NCBI GenBank assembly: GCA_015075325.1 | Contig: JABTUP010000007.1 | Location: forward strand, 79,532 to 143,531 | Source: Flavobacteriales bacterium | Lineage (GTDB): Bacteria; Bacteroidota; Bacteroidia; Flavobacteriales_E; Vicingaceae | Direction of reading: 5' to 3' | Length of the DNA: 64,000 nucleotides | In this document: piece by piece, positions 42,150 through 50,387 of the stretch | How the letters are laid out: every line of letters begins with the position of its first letter | Numbering within the stretch: the stretch's first letter is position 1 | Notes under the pieces: generated by a model | What the model saw: only the letters and a program-made list of their open reading frames with translations | What the model was told of the DNA's origin: nothing | Databases searched by the model: none | Program-made: the position numbers and the translations under genes

Positions 42150-42215
42150 CGTTCTTAGTGCATAATAAAGCTAAAAATAAATCACTTTTGTTTTAACAAT
42201 CTTATAAACAAAACA

Positions 42216-43676
42216 ATGAGTCCATTAATTATAAGTGCATTTATTCTTGGTTATTTCTTTTTGCTGATTTTAATTTCAGTTTTTACGTCAAAAGGTGCAA
42301 ATAACGACGATTTTTTTTCAGGAAAAAAACAGTCGCCATGGTTTTTGGTAGCATTTGGTATGATAGGAGCATCTCTATCAGGAGTTACGTTTATTTCTGT
42401 TCCAGGTTGGGTGGGCGATAGTCAGTTTTCATATATGCAAGTAGTTTTTGGTTACTTTTTTGGGTATATGGTTATCGCTATGGTATTGATGCCATTGTAT
42501 TATCGGTTAAATTTAGTTTCCATTTACACCTATTTAAATGATAGGTTTGGATATTATTCATACAAAACGGGAGCCTCATTTTTTATTTTGTCGCGTACAA
42601 TAGGTTCAGCTTTTCGGTTGTTTTTAGTAGCAAACGTGTTGCAGTTGTTGGTTTTTGATAGTTGGAATGTACCTTTTTTTGTAACCGTAGCTATTACCAT
42701 TGTGCTTATTTGGCTATATACTTTTAAAGGAGGAATTAAAACCATTGTTTGGACAGATACGCTACAAACCCTTTTTATGTTATTATCGGTTGGTATAACC
42801 ATTTTTGTGATTAGCGATAAATTAGGTTTGAGTTTGTCAAACATGTTTACAGAAGTTAAAAACAGTAGTTATTCTCAAATTTTCTTTTTTGATGATTGGA
42901 ACGATAAACGCCATTTCTTTAAAAATTTTTTTAGCGGAATGTTTATCACTATTGTAATGACAGGATTAGATCAGGATATGATGCAAAAAAATTTAACCTG
43001 TAAAAATATTGGTGATGCAAAAAAGAACATGTTTACTTTTAGTATTATTCTTATTGTTGTAAACTTAGCTTTTTTGGTTTTGGGAGCTTTATTGTTTATA
43101 TATGCCGATAAAATGGGAGTAGCAATTCCAGAACGAACAGATAATTTGTTTCCACTAATTGCTTCGGAACATTTACCTGCTTTTGCTGGAATCTTATTTA
43201 TTATAGGTTTAATTGCTTCAGCCTATTCGAGTGCCGATTCGGCTTTAACAGCGTTAACAACTTCTATTTGCATCGATTTCTTCTCTATTGAAGGAAAAAC
43301 AAACGATAAAAAAGAATCGCTCAGAAAAAAAGTTCATTTATTGGTATCATTTGCAATGTTCTTAACAATTTTATTGTTTAGTTTAATTAGTAATGAAAGT
43401 GTGATTAGCTCAGTATTTAAAGCTGCTGGATACACTTATGGACCATTATTAGGTTTGTATGCTTTTGGGTTATTTACCAAGAAAAATGTAAAAGATAAAT
43501 GGGTGCCTTTGGTTTGTATTTTAGCTCCAATTCTTAGCTATTTGTTAAATGAATTTTCGGTTGAGTTACTTAATGGGTATAAATTTAATTTCGAGATACT
43601 AATTGTTAACGGATTGCTAACATTTATAGGATTATTAATTATTTCTAAGACAGAAAAAGCAACTAATTTAGATTAA
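42216..43676 (+). CDS. Sodium:solute symporter (SSS family)
   Basis: A 486-residue inner-membrane transporter with about 13 helices. Family features are the N-terminal DDFFSGKKQSPWFLVAFGMIG, GVTFISVPGWVGDSQFSYMQ, the GGIKTIVWTDTLQ block after helix 5, GLDQDMMQKNLTCKN and the sodium-site stretch GLIASAYSSADSALTALTTS near residue 335-355. The substrate cannot be read from the sequence; SSS proteins carry sugars, amino acids, nucleosides and others. It is divergent from recR. A near-consensus CACTTTTG (42183-42190) could be its -7 box. Confidence 0.9.
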   Translation: MSPLIISAFILGYFFLLILISVFTSKGANNDDFFSGKKQSPWFLVAFGMIGASLSGVTFISVPGWVGDSQFSYMQVVFGYFFGYMVIAMVLMPLYYRLNLVSIYTYLNDRFGYYSYKTGASFFILSRTIGSAFRLFLVANVLQLLVFDSWNVPFFVTVAITIVLIWLYTFKGGIKTIVWTDTLQTLFMLLSVGITIFVISDKLGLSLSNMFTEVKNSSYSQIFFFDDWNDKRHFFKNFFSGMFITIVMTGLDQDMMQKNLTCKNIGDAKKNMFTFSIILIVVNLAFLVLGALLFIYADKMGVAIPERTDNLFPLIASEHLPAFAGILFIIGLIASAYSSADSALTALTTSICIDFFSIEGKTNDKKESLRKKVHLLVSFAMFLTILLFSLISNESVISSVFKAAGYTYGPLLGLYAFGLFTKKNVKDKWVPLVCILAPILSYLLNEFSVELLNGYKFNFEILIVNGLLTFIGLLIISKTEKATNLD

Positions 43677-43724
43677 TTTATATCTTTATCGAATAATTTT
43701 ATTGAGTATAAACTAAAATATTTA

Positions 43725-43732
43725 TACATTTG
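43725..43732 (+). promoter_or_regulatory. -7 promoter box of the lipoprotein gene at 43755
   Basis: TACATTTG, a perfect TAnnTTTG match, 22 bases before the ATG. Confidence 0.6.
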
Positions 43733-43754
43733 ACGAGAGTAAATTTATTTAAAT

Positions 43755-44657
43755 ATGAATAAGACATCAAAAATAGCATTAACAGCACTAGTTGCTTTTC
43801 CTTTAGTATTTTTAACTTCATGTGGTGGCGATGAACCAGTAGATGAAATCAATGAAGATATCATTGAAGAAGTTATTGAAGAAGTAAAAAACGAAAGTTA
43901 TTATCAAATTCCATCTCCTGATGAAATGTTTGGTTTTATCAAAGAAAGTGGTTTAAAATACAATAAAAGTGCTTTAAATCCAATTCAAAATGTTAGTTCA
44001 TATACCGACCCAAAACAACAAGCATTGAACTTCGGTATTTATTCTGCTGATTTAGCTTATACAGCTGCTTTCGAAGAATATCAAGAATCAATTAAATATT
44101 TTGGAAGCATACAAAAATTGGCTGACCAAATTGGTTTATCTTCAGCTTTTGATAAAATGTTGATTGAGAGAGTTCAAAACAACTTAAACAATGCAGATTC
44201 ATTAGTTTCTATTACAAATACTTCCTATTTCTCTGTAGTAGATTATTTAGAGCAAAACGAACAAGGTGGTAAATTGGGGTTAATAGCTTCTGCTGGTTGG
44301 TTAGAAACAGTATATATTGTTTCTAATACTGCAAAATATGGCAAAGATAAAGCAGCAATTGAGCGTTTAGCTGACCAAAAACTTACCTTGGATAACTTAT
44401 TAGCATATTTAGAAAAATATGCAGAAAGTGATGCCGATGTTAAAGAAGTACACGGTTGGTTTAAAGAATTGGAAGCAACTTTTGCAGGTTTAGAAGAAAA
44501 ATCAACTGGCTCAGGTATTACATTAAAGAAAAAAGAAGGAGCTAAAAAAATGGTGTTAGGTGGTGGAGAAACTATTGGAATATCAGAAGCTCAATTCAAT
44601 GCTATTAAAGATAAAATATCAGAAATTAGAAATAACATTGTAAAAGTTCAAGCTTAA
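43755..44657 (+). CDS. Lipoprotein of unknown function
   Basis: A 300-residue lipoprotein with signal peptide and lipobox LTSCGG, an acidic spacer (DEINEDIIEEVIEEVK), and a mainly helical mature domain (QQALNFGIYSADLAYTAAFEEY, IASAGWLETVYIVSN). I do not recognise a named family, though similar helical lipoproteins occur in many Bacteroidota. It is followed after 36 bases by another exported protein, and both end before the terminator at 45360, so they are probably one operon. Confidence 0.75.
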   Translation: MNKTSKIALTALVAFPLVFLTSCGGDEPVDEINEDIIEEVIEEVKNESYYQIPSPDEMFGFIKESGLKYNKSALNPIQNVSSYTDPKQQALNFGIYSADLAYTAAFEEYQESIKYFGSIQKLADQIGLSSAFDKMLIERVQNNLNNADSLVSITNTSYFSVVDYLEQNEQGGKLGLIASAGWLETVYIVSNTAKYGKDKAAIERLADQKLTLDNLLAYLEKYAESDADVKEVHGWFKELEATFAGLEEKSTGSGITLKKKEGAKKMVLGGGETIGISEAQFNAIKDKISEIRNNIVKVQA

Positions 44658-44693
44658 TAAAAATAAGTTTTAGAAAAAAATAAATAAACAAAA

Positions 44694-45338
44694 ATGAAAG
44701 GTTTCACAAAAATATATTTAGTTGCAATATCAATTTTAATATTGCCAGTAGTTGCTAAAGCTCAATATTGTAATTATTTCCACACTAGTTATTGTACTCC
44801 TTCAGAAGATGAAATGTACAAACCTAATGGGCAGTCTAAAAGTGCTTTATTTAGTAAAGGACAAACTTCTGAACTAAGTGTTATTGTTTATAAAGGACAG
44901 GATTATAGATTTTCACTTTGTATGGATGAAAACTTGGGTTCGCAAATCACTTTTAAAGTGTACGAAACAAAAAAAGTTAAAGTAGAGAAAGTTGTAGAAA
45001 GCAAAGTAATGGAAGATATTTATGATGAAGATGGAAATCCAACAGGAGAACAAAAAGAAGTAGTTACAAAAGAAACAAAAGTTGTAGAAGAATCGAGAAA
45101 AGAATTGTTGTACGATAATTCTGCTGATAACTATGCTACAGAATTAGAATTTACCGTAGAAACTACACGTCGATTAACATTAGAAATATCAATTCCTGAT
45201 GCTGGTGGTTCGGGAAAAGCAAAAGGTGTTTCACAAGGAAAAGGTAAATTAATGAAATCGAGCGAAATGGGTTGTGTTGGAATTTTAATTGAACACATGA
45301 CAACTCCTAAACAAGGGTTTTACGGAACAGGTTTTTAA
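44694..45338 (+). CDS. Exported protein of unknown function
   Basis: A 214-residue protein with a signal peptide (MKGFTKIYLVAISILILP ... AKAQ). The mature part has a Cys-containing N-terminal segment (YCNYFHTSYCTP), a beta-rich domain interrupted by a charged Lys/Glu/Val insert (residues about 95-130), and another beta part ending CVGILIEHMTTPKQGFYGTGF. No known family is recognised. It pairs with the lipoprotein upstream in a likely two-gene operon. Confidence 0.7.
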   Translation: MKGFTKIYLVAISILILPVVAKAQYCNYFHTSYCTPSEDEMYKPNGQSKSALFSKGQTSELSVIVYKGQDYRFSLCMDENLGSQITFKVYETKKVKVEKVVESKVMEDIYDEDGNPTGEQKEVVTKETKVVEESRKELLYDNSADNYATELEFTVETTRRLTLEISIPDAGGSGKAKGVSQGKGKLMKSSEMGCVGILIEHMTTPKQGFYGTGF

Positions 45339-45359
45339 TCGACCAAATAATATTAATTT

Positions 45360-45386
45360 AGCCTCGCAATTTGCGGGGCTTTTTAA
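45360..45386 (+). terminator. Rho-independent terminator
   Basis: AGCCTCGCAA and TTGCGGGGCT pair (one mismatch) and are followed by TTTTAATTTT, between the exported protein and the phosphoesterase gene. Confidence 0.85.
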
Positions 45387-45403
45387 TTTTAATAAACACA
45401 TTA

Positions 45404-46387
45404 ATGCAACATTTAAAACAACTCATATCTACATCAAAAGGTATTGTAATTACCACACACAAATCTCCTGATGGTGATGCAATTGGCTCTTCGCTAGGTT
45501 TATACAACTTTTTAAAACAATTTAATGCGAATGTGTCAGTTGTTGTACCCGATGCTTTTCCCGATTTTTTAAATTGGATGCCATTGAGTAATGAGATTAT
45601 ATATTACGATACTGCAACCGAAAAAGCGAAAGAATTGATTTCAAAAAGTGATTTGATTTTTTCGTTAGACTACAATGCATTAAATAGAATAGGAGAGATG
45701 GGCGAGTTTATTAGTACAACCAATTCATTTAAAGTGGTTATCGACCATCATCAAAATCCACAACCTTTTGCCGACCATTATTTTGTAGATACAAATTGCT
45801 GTTCAACCGCCCAACTGATTTACGAATTTATCGAAGAGTTAGGTGAACTTGACAAAATGAATAAAGCCATTGCAGAATGTTTGTATTGTGGAATAATGAC
45901 AGATACTGGCTCATTCCGTTATCCATCTACAACCGCTCGAACTCACGAAATAATAGCAGCATTTCTAAAATTAGGTGCCGATGGTTCAAAAATTCATCAA
46001 GAGGTTTATGATACTTACTCCGAACAACGATTACGTTTGCTAGGCTTTGCGTTAACCAATAAAATGAAAGTGTTTAAAGAAATTGGAGCAGCATATATCT
46101 CACTTTCTCAAGAAGAATTAAAACATTTTAACTTTAAGAAAGGAGATACTGAAGGGTTGGTAAATTTTCCACTTTCCATAAATGGAATAAAGTTTTCAGC
46201 ATTAATTACCGAAAAAGAAAATGAAATTTCGTTATCGTTTCGATCAAAAGATGATGTGTACGTTAACGAGTTTGCAAATAAACACTTTAACGGTGGAGGA
46301 CACATTTATGCAGCTGGGGGCAGAACTACTATTTCGTTAAGCGAAACCATTGAAAAACTTGAATCACTTTTAAAAGAAATTCATTAG
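45404..46387 (+). CDS. nrnA: DHH-family phosphoesterase (NrnA-type)
   Basis: A 327-residue DHH/DHHA1 enzyme of the NrnA type, which degrades short oligoribonucleotides and may also hydrolyse pAp. Motifs: VITTHKSPDGDAIGSSLGLY, LIFSLDYNAL, the DHH signature KVVIDHHQNPQ, GIMTDTGSFRYPST and the C-terminal GGGHIYAAGG of DHHA1. I start it at ATG 45404 (MQHLKQL), because the longer frame begins inside the terminator. It lies 2 bases before gldI, an arrangement that I recall from other gliding Bacteroidota. Confidence 0.9.
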   Translation: MQHLKQLISTSKGIVITTHKSPDGDAIGSSLGLYNFLKQFNANVSVVVPDAFPDFLNWMPLSNEIIYYDTATEKAKELISKSDLIFSLDYNALNRIGEMGEFISTTNSFKVVIDHHQNPQPFADHYFVDTNCCSTAQLIYEFIEELGELDKMNKAIAECLYCGIMTDTGSFRYPSTTARTHEIIAAFLKLGADGSKIHQEVYDTYSEQRLRLLGFALTNKMKVFKEIGAAYISLSQEELKHFNFKKGDTEGLVNFPLSINGIKFSALITEKENEISLSFRSKDDVYVNEFANKHFNGGGHIYAAGGRTTISLSETIEKLESLLKEIH

Positions 46388-46389
46388 CA

Positions 46390-46905
46390 ATGCGAATATT
46401 AGTTGGTGTTATCGTTTTATTTGGTTGTATTTCTTGTGGTAATTCTGGCAATGAACAGACAGAAATGAACCATCAACAAATTAAAGAAGTTTTAATTGAT
46501 GCAAATAAGGTTGCTGCCGAACAAGAATCGTTGCAAATCGACGGATATGTTAGCCGAAGAAAGTTAGATGTGATAACGACTGGTACAGGTCTGCGTTATC
46601 AAATCTATTTTAAAGGTGAAGGAAAAAAAGCCGAACCAGGAATGAGAGCTGTGATTTCATACGAAATGTCGTTAATTGACGGTAGAGTAATTTATTCTAC
46701 AAAAGAAGTTGGAGTAGAAGAGTTTACCATTGGAAACGACCGTGTAGAAAGTGGTTTGCACGAAGGGATTTGTTACATGAGTGTAGGCGATAAAGCTAAA
46801 ATTATTATACCTTCTCATTTAGCTCACGGTTTGGTTGGCGATTTCAAAAAAATACCTGTTCGTTCAACTATTATTTATGATATAGAATTGAAAGCGTTGA
46901 AGTAA
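46390..46905 (+). CDS. gldI: GldI-like FKBP-type prolyl isomerase lipoprotein
   Basis: A 171-residue lipoprotein (lipobox CISCG) with one FKBP domain: GTGLRYQIYFKGEGKKAEPG, EEFTIGNDRVESGLHEGI, GDKAKIIIPSHLAHG and STIIYDIELKALK. GldI of Flavobacterium johnsoniae is a gliding-associated lipoprotein of this type; the position after a DHH phosphoesterase supports the name. Several active-site positions differ from the canonical FKBP (for example no VxGxxE block in the usual form), so isomerase activity is not assured. It is the first of five consecutive FKBP genes. Confidence 0.75.
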   Translation: MRILVGVIVLFGCISCGNSGNEQTEMNHQQIKEVLIDANKVAAEQESLQIDGYVSRRKLDVITTGTGLRYQIYFKGEGKKAEPGMRAVISYEMSLIDGRVIYSTKEVGVEEFTIGNDRVESGLHEGICYMSVGDKAKIIIPSHLAHGLVGDFKKIPVRSTIIYDIELKALK

Positions 46906-46906
46906 C

Positions 46907-47719
46907 ATGAGGTTTTTATTGCCCATATTGTTGTTTTTTTTGTTGTTTGCTTGTGGCAAACCAAAACCCGAATTTAAAGCATTAAATGATGGAATTCAAC
47001 TTAAGTTAATTGCTTTTGGAGAATCAGAAAAAGAACGTAAGAATGAAAAATATGTTAGAGCCGCTATTCAATTAAATTCAACGAACGATGTATTGTACCA
47101 ACAAGATGAATATGCAGTTCTTCAAATAGAAAACAGTCCTTTTAACGAACTGTTTGAAGAATTAAATGAAGGCGATAGTGCTTATTTTAAAGTTCCATTA
47201 GCCTATTTGAAAGCAGTAAAATTTAATATTTATACCGAAAATGCAGCCGATACCTTAATTGGTTACATTAAAATACACCAATATTTAAATGACGAGGAGA
47301 AAGAAAACTATTTTTCACAAAACGACCCTGAATTATTAGAGCAACTTAGCATAAAAAAATATCTTTCAAACATTAAAGAGATTGAAAACAAAAATGGAGT
47401 AAGCATTATTACCATAAAAAAAGGAGAAGGAGAAAAAGTTGAACACGATAAAAATGTAATACTAAAATACCGAGCTAGTTTTATTAATGGAGTAGAATTT
47501 GATAACACCTATTTTTATCAAAATTTTGAATACAAGTTTGGAACTCCTAATCAACTTATTAAAGGATTAGAAATTGCATTATACGAAATGAAAAATAAAG
47601 AAAAAGCAAAAATTATCATACCTTCGCAACTTGCTTTTGGAGATGAAGGGTCGTCCACAGGTATTGTGCCACCTTTCACCACAGTAGTATATGATTTAGA
47701 AATAATTGACATCAAATAA
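46907..47719 (+). CDS. FKBP-type prolyl isomerase lipoprotein with divergent N-terminal repeat
   Basis: A 270-residue lipoprotein (MRFLLPILLFFLLFACG). The C-terminal FKBP domain (about 165-270) shows NVILKYRASFINGVEFDNT, LIKGLEIALYEM and KIIIPSQLAFGDEGSSTGIVPPFTTVVYDLEI. The N-terminal ~110 residues have the same general strand pattern (LKLIAFGESEKE ... FNELFEELNEGDSAYFKVPLAYL) and may be a decayed FKBP copy. It begins 1 base after the gldI stop, so it is co-transcribed with it. It probably assists folding of exported proteins. Confidence 0.85.
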   Translation: MRFLLPILLFFLLFACGKPKPEFKALNDGIQLKLIAFGESEKERKNEKYVRAAIQLNSTNDVLYQQDEYAVLQIENSPFNELFEELNEGDSAYFKVPLAYLKAVKFNIYTENAADTLIGYIKIHQYLNDEEKENYFSQNDPELLEQLSIKKYLSNIKEIENKNGVSIITIKKGEGEKVEHDKNVILKYRASFINGVEFDNTYFYQNFEYKFGTPNQLIKGLEIALYEMKNKEKAKIIIPSQLAFGDEGSSTGIVPPFTTVVYDLEIIDIK

Positions 47720-47743
47720 CCTAAACAAATAATTAAATAAAAA

Positions 47744-48469
47744 ATGAAAAAAATTATTCTTCCTGCAATTATTGCAGTTGCATTAATGTCGTCATGCGGA
47801 AACAACGACTCAAAAGATGTGGTTTTAGCAAACGAAATCGATTCAGTTAGTTATGCACTTGGAGCAAATATGGCAAACAACATTGTTAAAGATTTTTCGG
47901 AAGCAAACAGCGATGCTTTTATTAAAGGATTTAACGATGTGTTGGATTCTGCAACAATGAAAATTACCTTAGAAGAATTACAAGGTGTTTTACAACCTTT
48001 CTTCCAAAGAAAACAACAAGAAGCGATGATAAAACAACAACAAGAAGCCGAAAAAGCAGCTCAAGAACAGTTTGGAGATGTTAAGGTTCAAGGAGAAAAA
48101 TTCATGGAAGACAACAAATCTAATCCAGGTGTAAAAGTTACTGCTTCTGGTTTACAATACATTGTAATGAAAGAAGGTAAAGGAAAACAGCCAACTGCCG
48201 AATCTAATGTAGAAGTACACTACCACGGAACAACTCCTGATGGAACAGTCTTTGATAGCTCTGTAGAACGTGGCGAAAGCATTACATTTAATGCTAGCCA
48301 AGTAATACCAGGTTGGACAGAAGGTTTACAGTTAATGAAAGAAGGAGCAAAGTTTAAATTTTTTATTCCTCAAGATTTAGCTTATGGTGCAAATCCACGT
48401 CCAGGTGGACCAATTAAACCTTTTATGCCATTAGTATTTGAGGTGGAGTTAATTAAAGTTGTTGACTAG
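47744..48469 (+). CDS. FkpA/Mip-type FKBP prolyl isomerase lipoprotein
   Basis: A 241-residue lipoprotein (lipobox MSSCG). An N-terminal dimerisation part (DSVSYALGANMANNIVKDF), a long charged helix (residues about 85-120) and a canonical FKBP domain follow: VEVHYHGTTPDGTVFDSSVE, ITFNASQVIPGWTEGLQLMK, EGAKFKFFIPQDLAYG and PFMPLVFEVELIKV. It is the FkpA/Mip layout of a periplasmic chaperone-isomerase. The gene begins 24 bases after the previous FKBP gene and is clearly a duplicate of the next one. Confidence 0.93.
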   Translation: MKKIILPAIIAVALMSSCGNNDSKDVVLANEIDSVSYALGANMANNIVKDFSEANSDAFIKGFNDVLDSATMKITLEELQGVLQPFFQRKQQEAMIKQQQEAEKAAQEQFGDVKVQGEKFMEDNKSNPGVKVTASGLQYIVMKEGKGKQPTAESNVEVHYHGTTPDGTVFDSSVERGESITFNASQVIPGWTEGLQLMKEGAKFKFFIPQDLAYGANPRPGGPIKPFMPLVFEVELIKVVD

Positions 48470-48488
48470 TAATTAAAAATTAAAAAAT

Positions 48489-49220
48489 ATGTTTTCTAAA
48501 TCTCTTGTATTATCCTTTGCAGTAGTTGCTTTTGTAAGCACTGCTTCTGCTCAAAAAGGTAAAAAACCGTCAAAAAAAGAACCAGAAACTAAAGCATTTG
48601 AACTAAAAAATGAAGTTGATTCGGTTAGTTACGGAATTGGTGTAAACATGGCTCAAAGCATAAACAAAGAGTTTAAAGAAGCCAACCTCGAAGCTATTAT
48701 TCAAGGAATGAAAGATGGTGTAGCAGGTTCTAACACCATTTCAGCTGAACAACTTCAACAGGTGGTTGCCTTTTATTTTAAACGTAAACAAGATGCTGTA
48801 AACAACGAACGTGTTGCTGAGGCTCAAAAAATGTTAAAAGAAGGTATGGCTTTTTTAGAAGCTAACAAAGCAAAAGAAGGTGTGGTAACTACCGAAAGTG
48901 GTTTGCAATACATTGTTTTAAAAGATGGAACTGGTAAACAACCATCGGCGACATCAAGTGTTACTGTTCACTATCATGGAACAACTCCAGAAGGAGTAAT
49001 TTTTGATAGCTCAGTTAACAGAGGAGAGCCAGCAACTTTTGGTTTAAATCAAGTAATTAAAGGTTGGACAGAAGGCTTGCAATTAATGAAAGAAGGAGCT
49101 AAATTTAAGTTTTTCTTACCACAAGAATTGGCTTACGGCTCAAATCCTCCACCTGGAGGAGTAATTAAAGCTTATATGCCTTTGATTTTTGAGGTTGAAC
49201 TCATTAAAGTAAATGACTAA
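48489..49220 (+). CDS. FkpA/Mip-type FKBP prolyl isomerase, periplasmic
   Basis: A 243-residue protein with the same plan as the preceding gene but a cleavable signal peptide (FSKSLVLSFAVVAFVSTASAQ) in place of a lipobox. Blocks: DSVSYGIGVNMAQSINKEF, VTVHYHGTTPEGVIFDSSVN, FGLNQVIKGWTEGLQLMKEG and FFLPQELAYGSNPPPGG. The high similarity to its neighbour in both halves points to tandem duplication followed by a change of localisation signal. It overlaps the next gene by 8 bases. Confidence 0.93.
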   Translation: MFSKSLVLSFAVVAFVSTASAQKGKKPSKKEPETKAFELKNEVDSVSYGIGVNMAQSINKEFKEANLEAIIQGMKDGVAGSNTISAEQLQQVVAFYFKRKQDAVNNERVAEAQKMLKEGMAFLEANKAKEGVVTTESGLQYIVLKDGTGKQPSATSSVTVHYHGTTPEGVIFDSSVNRGEPATFGLNQVIKGWTEGLQLMKEGAKFKFFLPQELAYGSNPPPGGVIKAYMPLIFEVELIKVND

Positions 49221-50028
49221 AATTAAAATATTTCAAAAAGTTACAGGAATAGTTTTAGCAACCTTGCTAATCTATTCCTGTTCTTCTTTAACAAAAAAAC
49301 GAACACTAGTGGGAAAAGAATTTAAAACAGAATCGGGTTTAATATACACTATTACTCACGAAGGAAATGGAAAACGTGCTGCTGTTGGCGATAAAGTTTC
49401 AGTGCATTACACCGGAAAACTTACCAACGACTCAATTTTTGATAGCTCGTTATTCCGAAATCAACCTTTTAATTTTAAATTAGGCGAAGGTCAAGTAATA
49501 AAAGGTTGGGATGAAGGAATTGCTTTATTAAACGTTGGCGACAAAGCTACGTTTACCATTCCGCCTCATTTAGCTTATGGTACGCAAGGTGCTGGTGGAG
49601 TTATTGGTCCAAATGAAACATTGATTTTTGAGGTAGAATTATTAAATATTATTGAAGCTCCAAAACCATTTGATGTTGCTGGAAAAGATACCATTACTAC
49701 TTCTAGCGGATTAAAATACATTAAGTTAAACACTACAGAAGGCATTCAAGCTCAAGCTGGAAAAATAGTTAAAGTACATTATTCTGGTTATTTAGAAAAT
49801 GGAAAAATGTTCGATTCTTCTGTTGAAAGAGGTCAGCCATTAGATTTTCCTTTAGGTCAGGGAAGGGTAATAAAAGGTTGGGACGAAGGCATTGCCTTGT
49901 TAAAAGTTGGTGAAAAAGCCCGTTTAATTATACCACAAGAATTGGGGTACGGTGAGCGAGGTTATCCGCCAATTATTCCAGCAAAAGCAACCTTGCTATT
50001 TGATGTTGAATTAATAGATGTAAAATAA
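49213..50028 (+). CDS. Lipoprotein with two FKBP domains
   Basis: A 271-residue lipoprotein (lipobox YSCSS). It has two complete FKBP domains in tandem: domain 1 (about 35-150) with KVSVHYTGKLTNDSIFDSSL, VIKGWDEGIALLNVGDKATF and LAYGTQGAGGVIGPNETLIF; domain 2 (about 160-271) with VKVHYSGYLENGKMFDSSVE, GRVIKGWDEGIALLKVGEKA and LGYGERGYPPIIPAKATLLF. Both keep the active-site pattern. It is the last gene of the array, overlaps the previous one by 8 bases and ends at a terminator. Confidence 0.94.
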   Translation: MTKIKIFQKVTGIVLATLLIYSCSSLTKKRTLVGKEFKTESGLIYTITHEGNGKRAAVGDKVSVHYTGKLTNDSIFDSSLFRNQPFNFKLGEGQVIKGWDEGIALLNVGDKATFTIPPHLAYGTQGAGGVIGPNETLIFEVELLNIIEAPKPFDVAGKDTITTSSGLKYIKLNTTEGIQAQAGKIVKVHYSGYLENGKMFDSSVERGQPLDFPLGQGRVIKGWDEGIALLKVGEKARLIIPQELGYGERGYPPIIPAKATLLFDVELIDVK

Positions 50029-50056
50029 AAAATCCCTCTTGCGAGGGATTTTTTAT
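50027..50056. terminator. Terminator at the end of the FKBP array
   Basis: AAAAATCCCTC and GAGGGATTTTTT pair around TTGC. A- and T-runs on both sides suggest that it serves both the FKBP array and the convergent XRE gene. Confidence 0.92.
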
Positions 50057-50058
50057 TA

Positions 50059-50277
50059 TTAATATCCTATTTCTTTAAATAAATCGGAAAGCTTTATATC
50101 TATCGCATTACAAATTTGTTGAAGGAGTTTTATTGATAGATTTTGTTCTCCTTTTAAAACTCGTCTTATTGTTGTTTCTTCAACATCTGCTGCAGCAGCA
50201 AATTCAAGTTTGGTCTTAAATTTCTTTGGATATTCTCGTTTAATAATTACAGCTATGTTCTCTAAGATATTATTCAC
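50059..50277 (-). CDS. XRE-family transcriptional regulator
   Basis: A 72-residue helix-turn-helix protein of the Cro/CI type: FKTKLEFAAAADVEETTIRR is the helix-turn-helix and VLKGEQNLSIKLLQQICNAI with LSDLF completes the five-helix domain. It has no ligand or dimerisation extension. The start codon appears to be GTG (50277-50275). It is divergent from the nuclease-like gene at 50388, and a perfect 16-bp palindrome lies between them, so it probably represses one or both genes. Confidence 0.88.
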   Translation of the reverse strand: MNNILENIAVIIKREYPKKFKTKLEFAAAADVEETTIRRVLKGEQNLSIKLLQQICNAIDIKLSDLFKEIGY

Positions 50278-50310
50278 AAGTCTAAAGTCTTAGAAATAAG
50301 CTAAAACAAA

Positions 50311-50326
50311 TCGACATATATGTCGA
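50311..50326. promoter_or_regulatory. Perfect 16-bp palindrome, likely XRE operator
   Basis: TCGACATATATGTCGA lies 34 bases before the XRE start and 62 bases before the nuclease start. It covers the expected -33 region of the plus-strand promoter, whose -7 box is at 50342-50349. Binding by the 72-residue regulator is inference. Confidence 0.7.
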
Positions 50327-50341
50327 ATATGAAATAATTGC

Positions 50342-50349
50342 TATATTTG
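50342..50349 (+). promoter_or_regulatory. -7 promoter box of the nuclease-like gene
   Basis: TATATTTG, a perfect TAnnTTTG match, 39 bases before the ATG and 16 bases after the palindrome. Confidence 0.65.
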
Positions 50350-50387
50350 TTTACATAATTTTTAGTAAAAACAAAAAAGTAAAAGCA

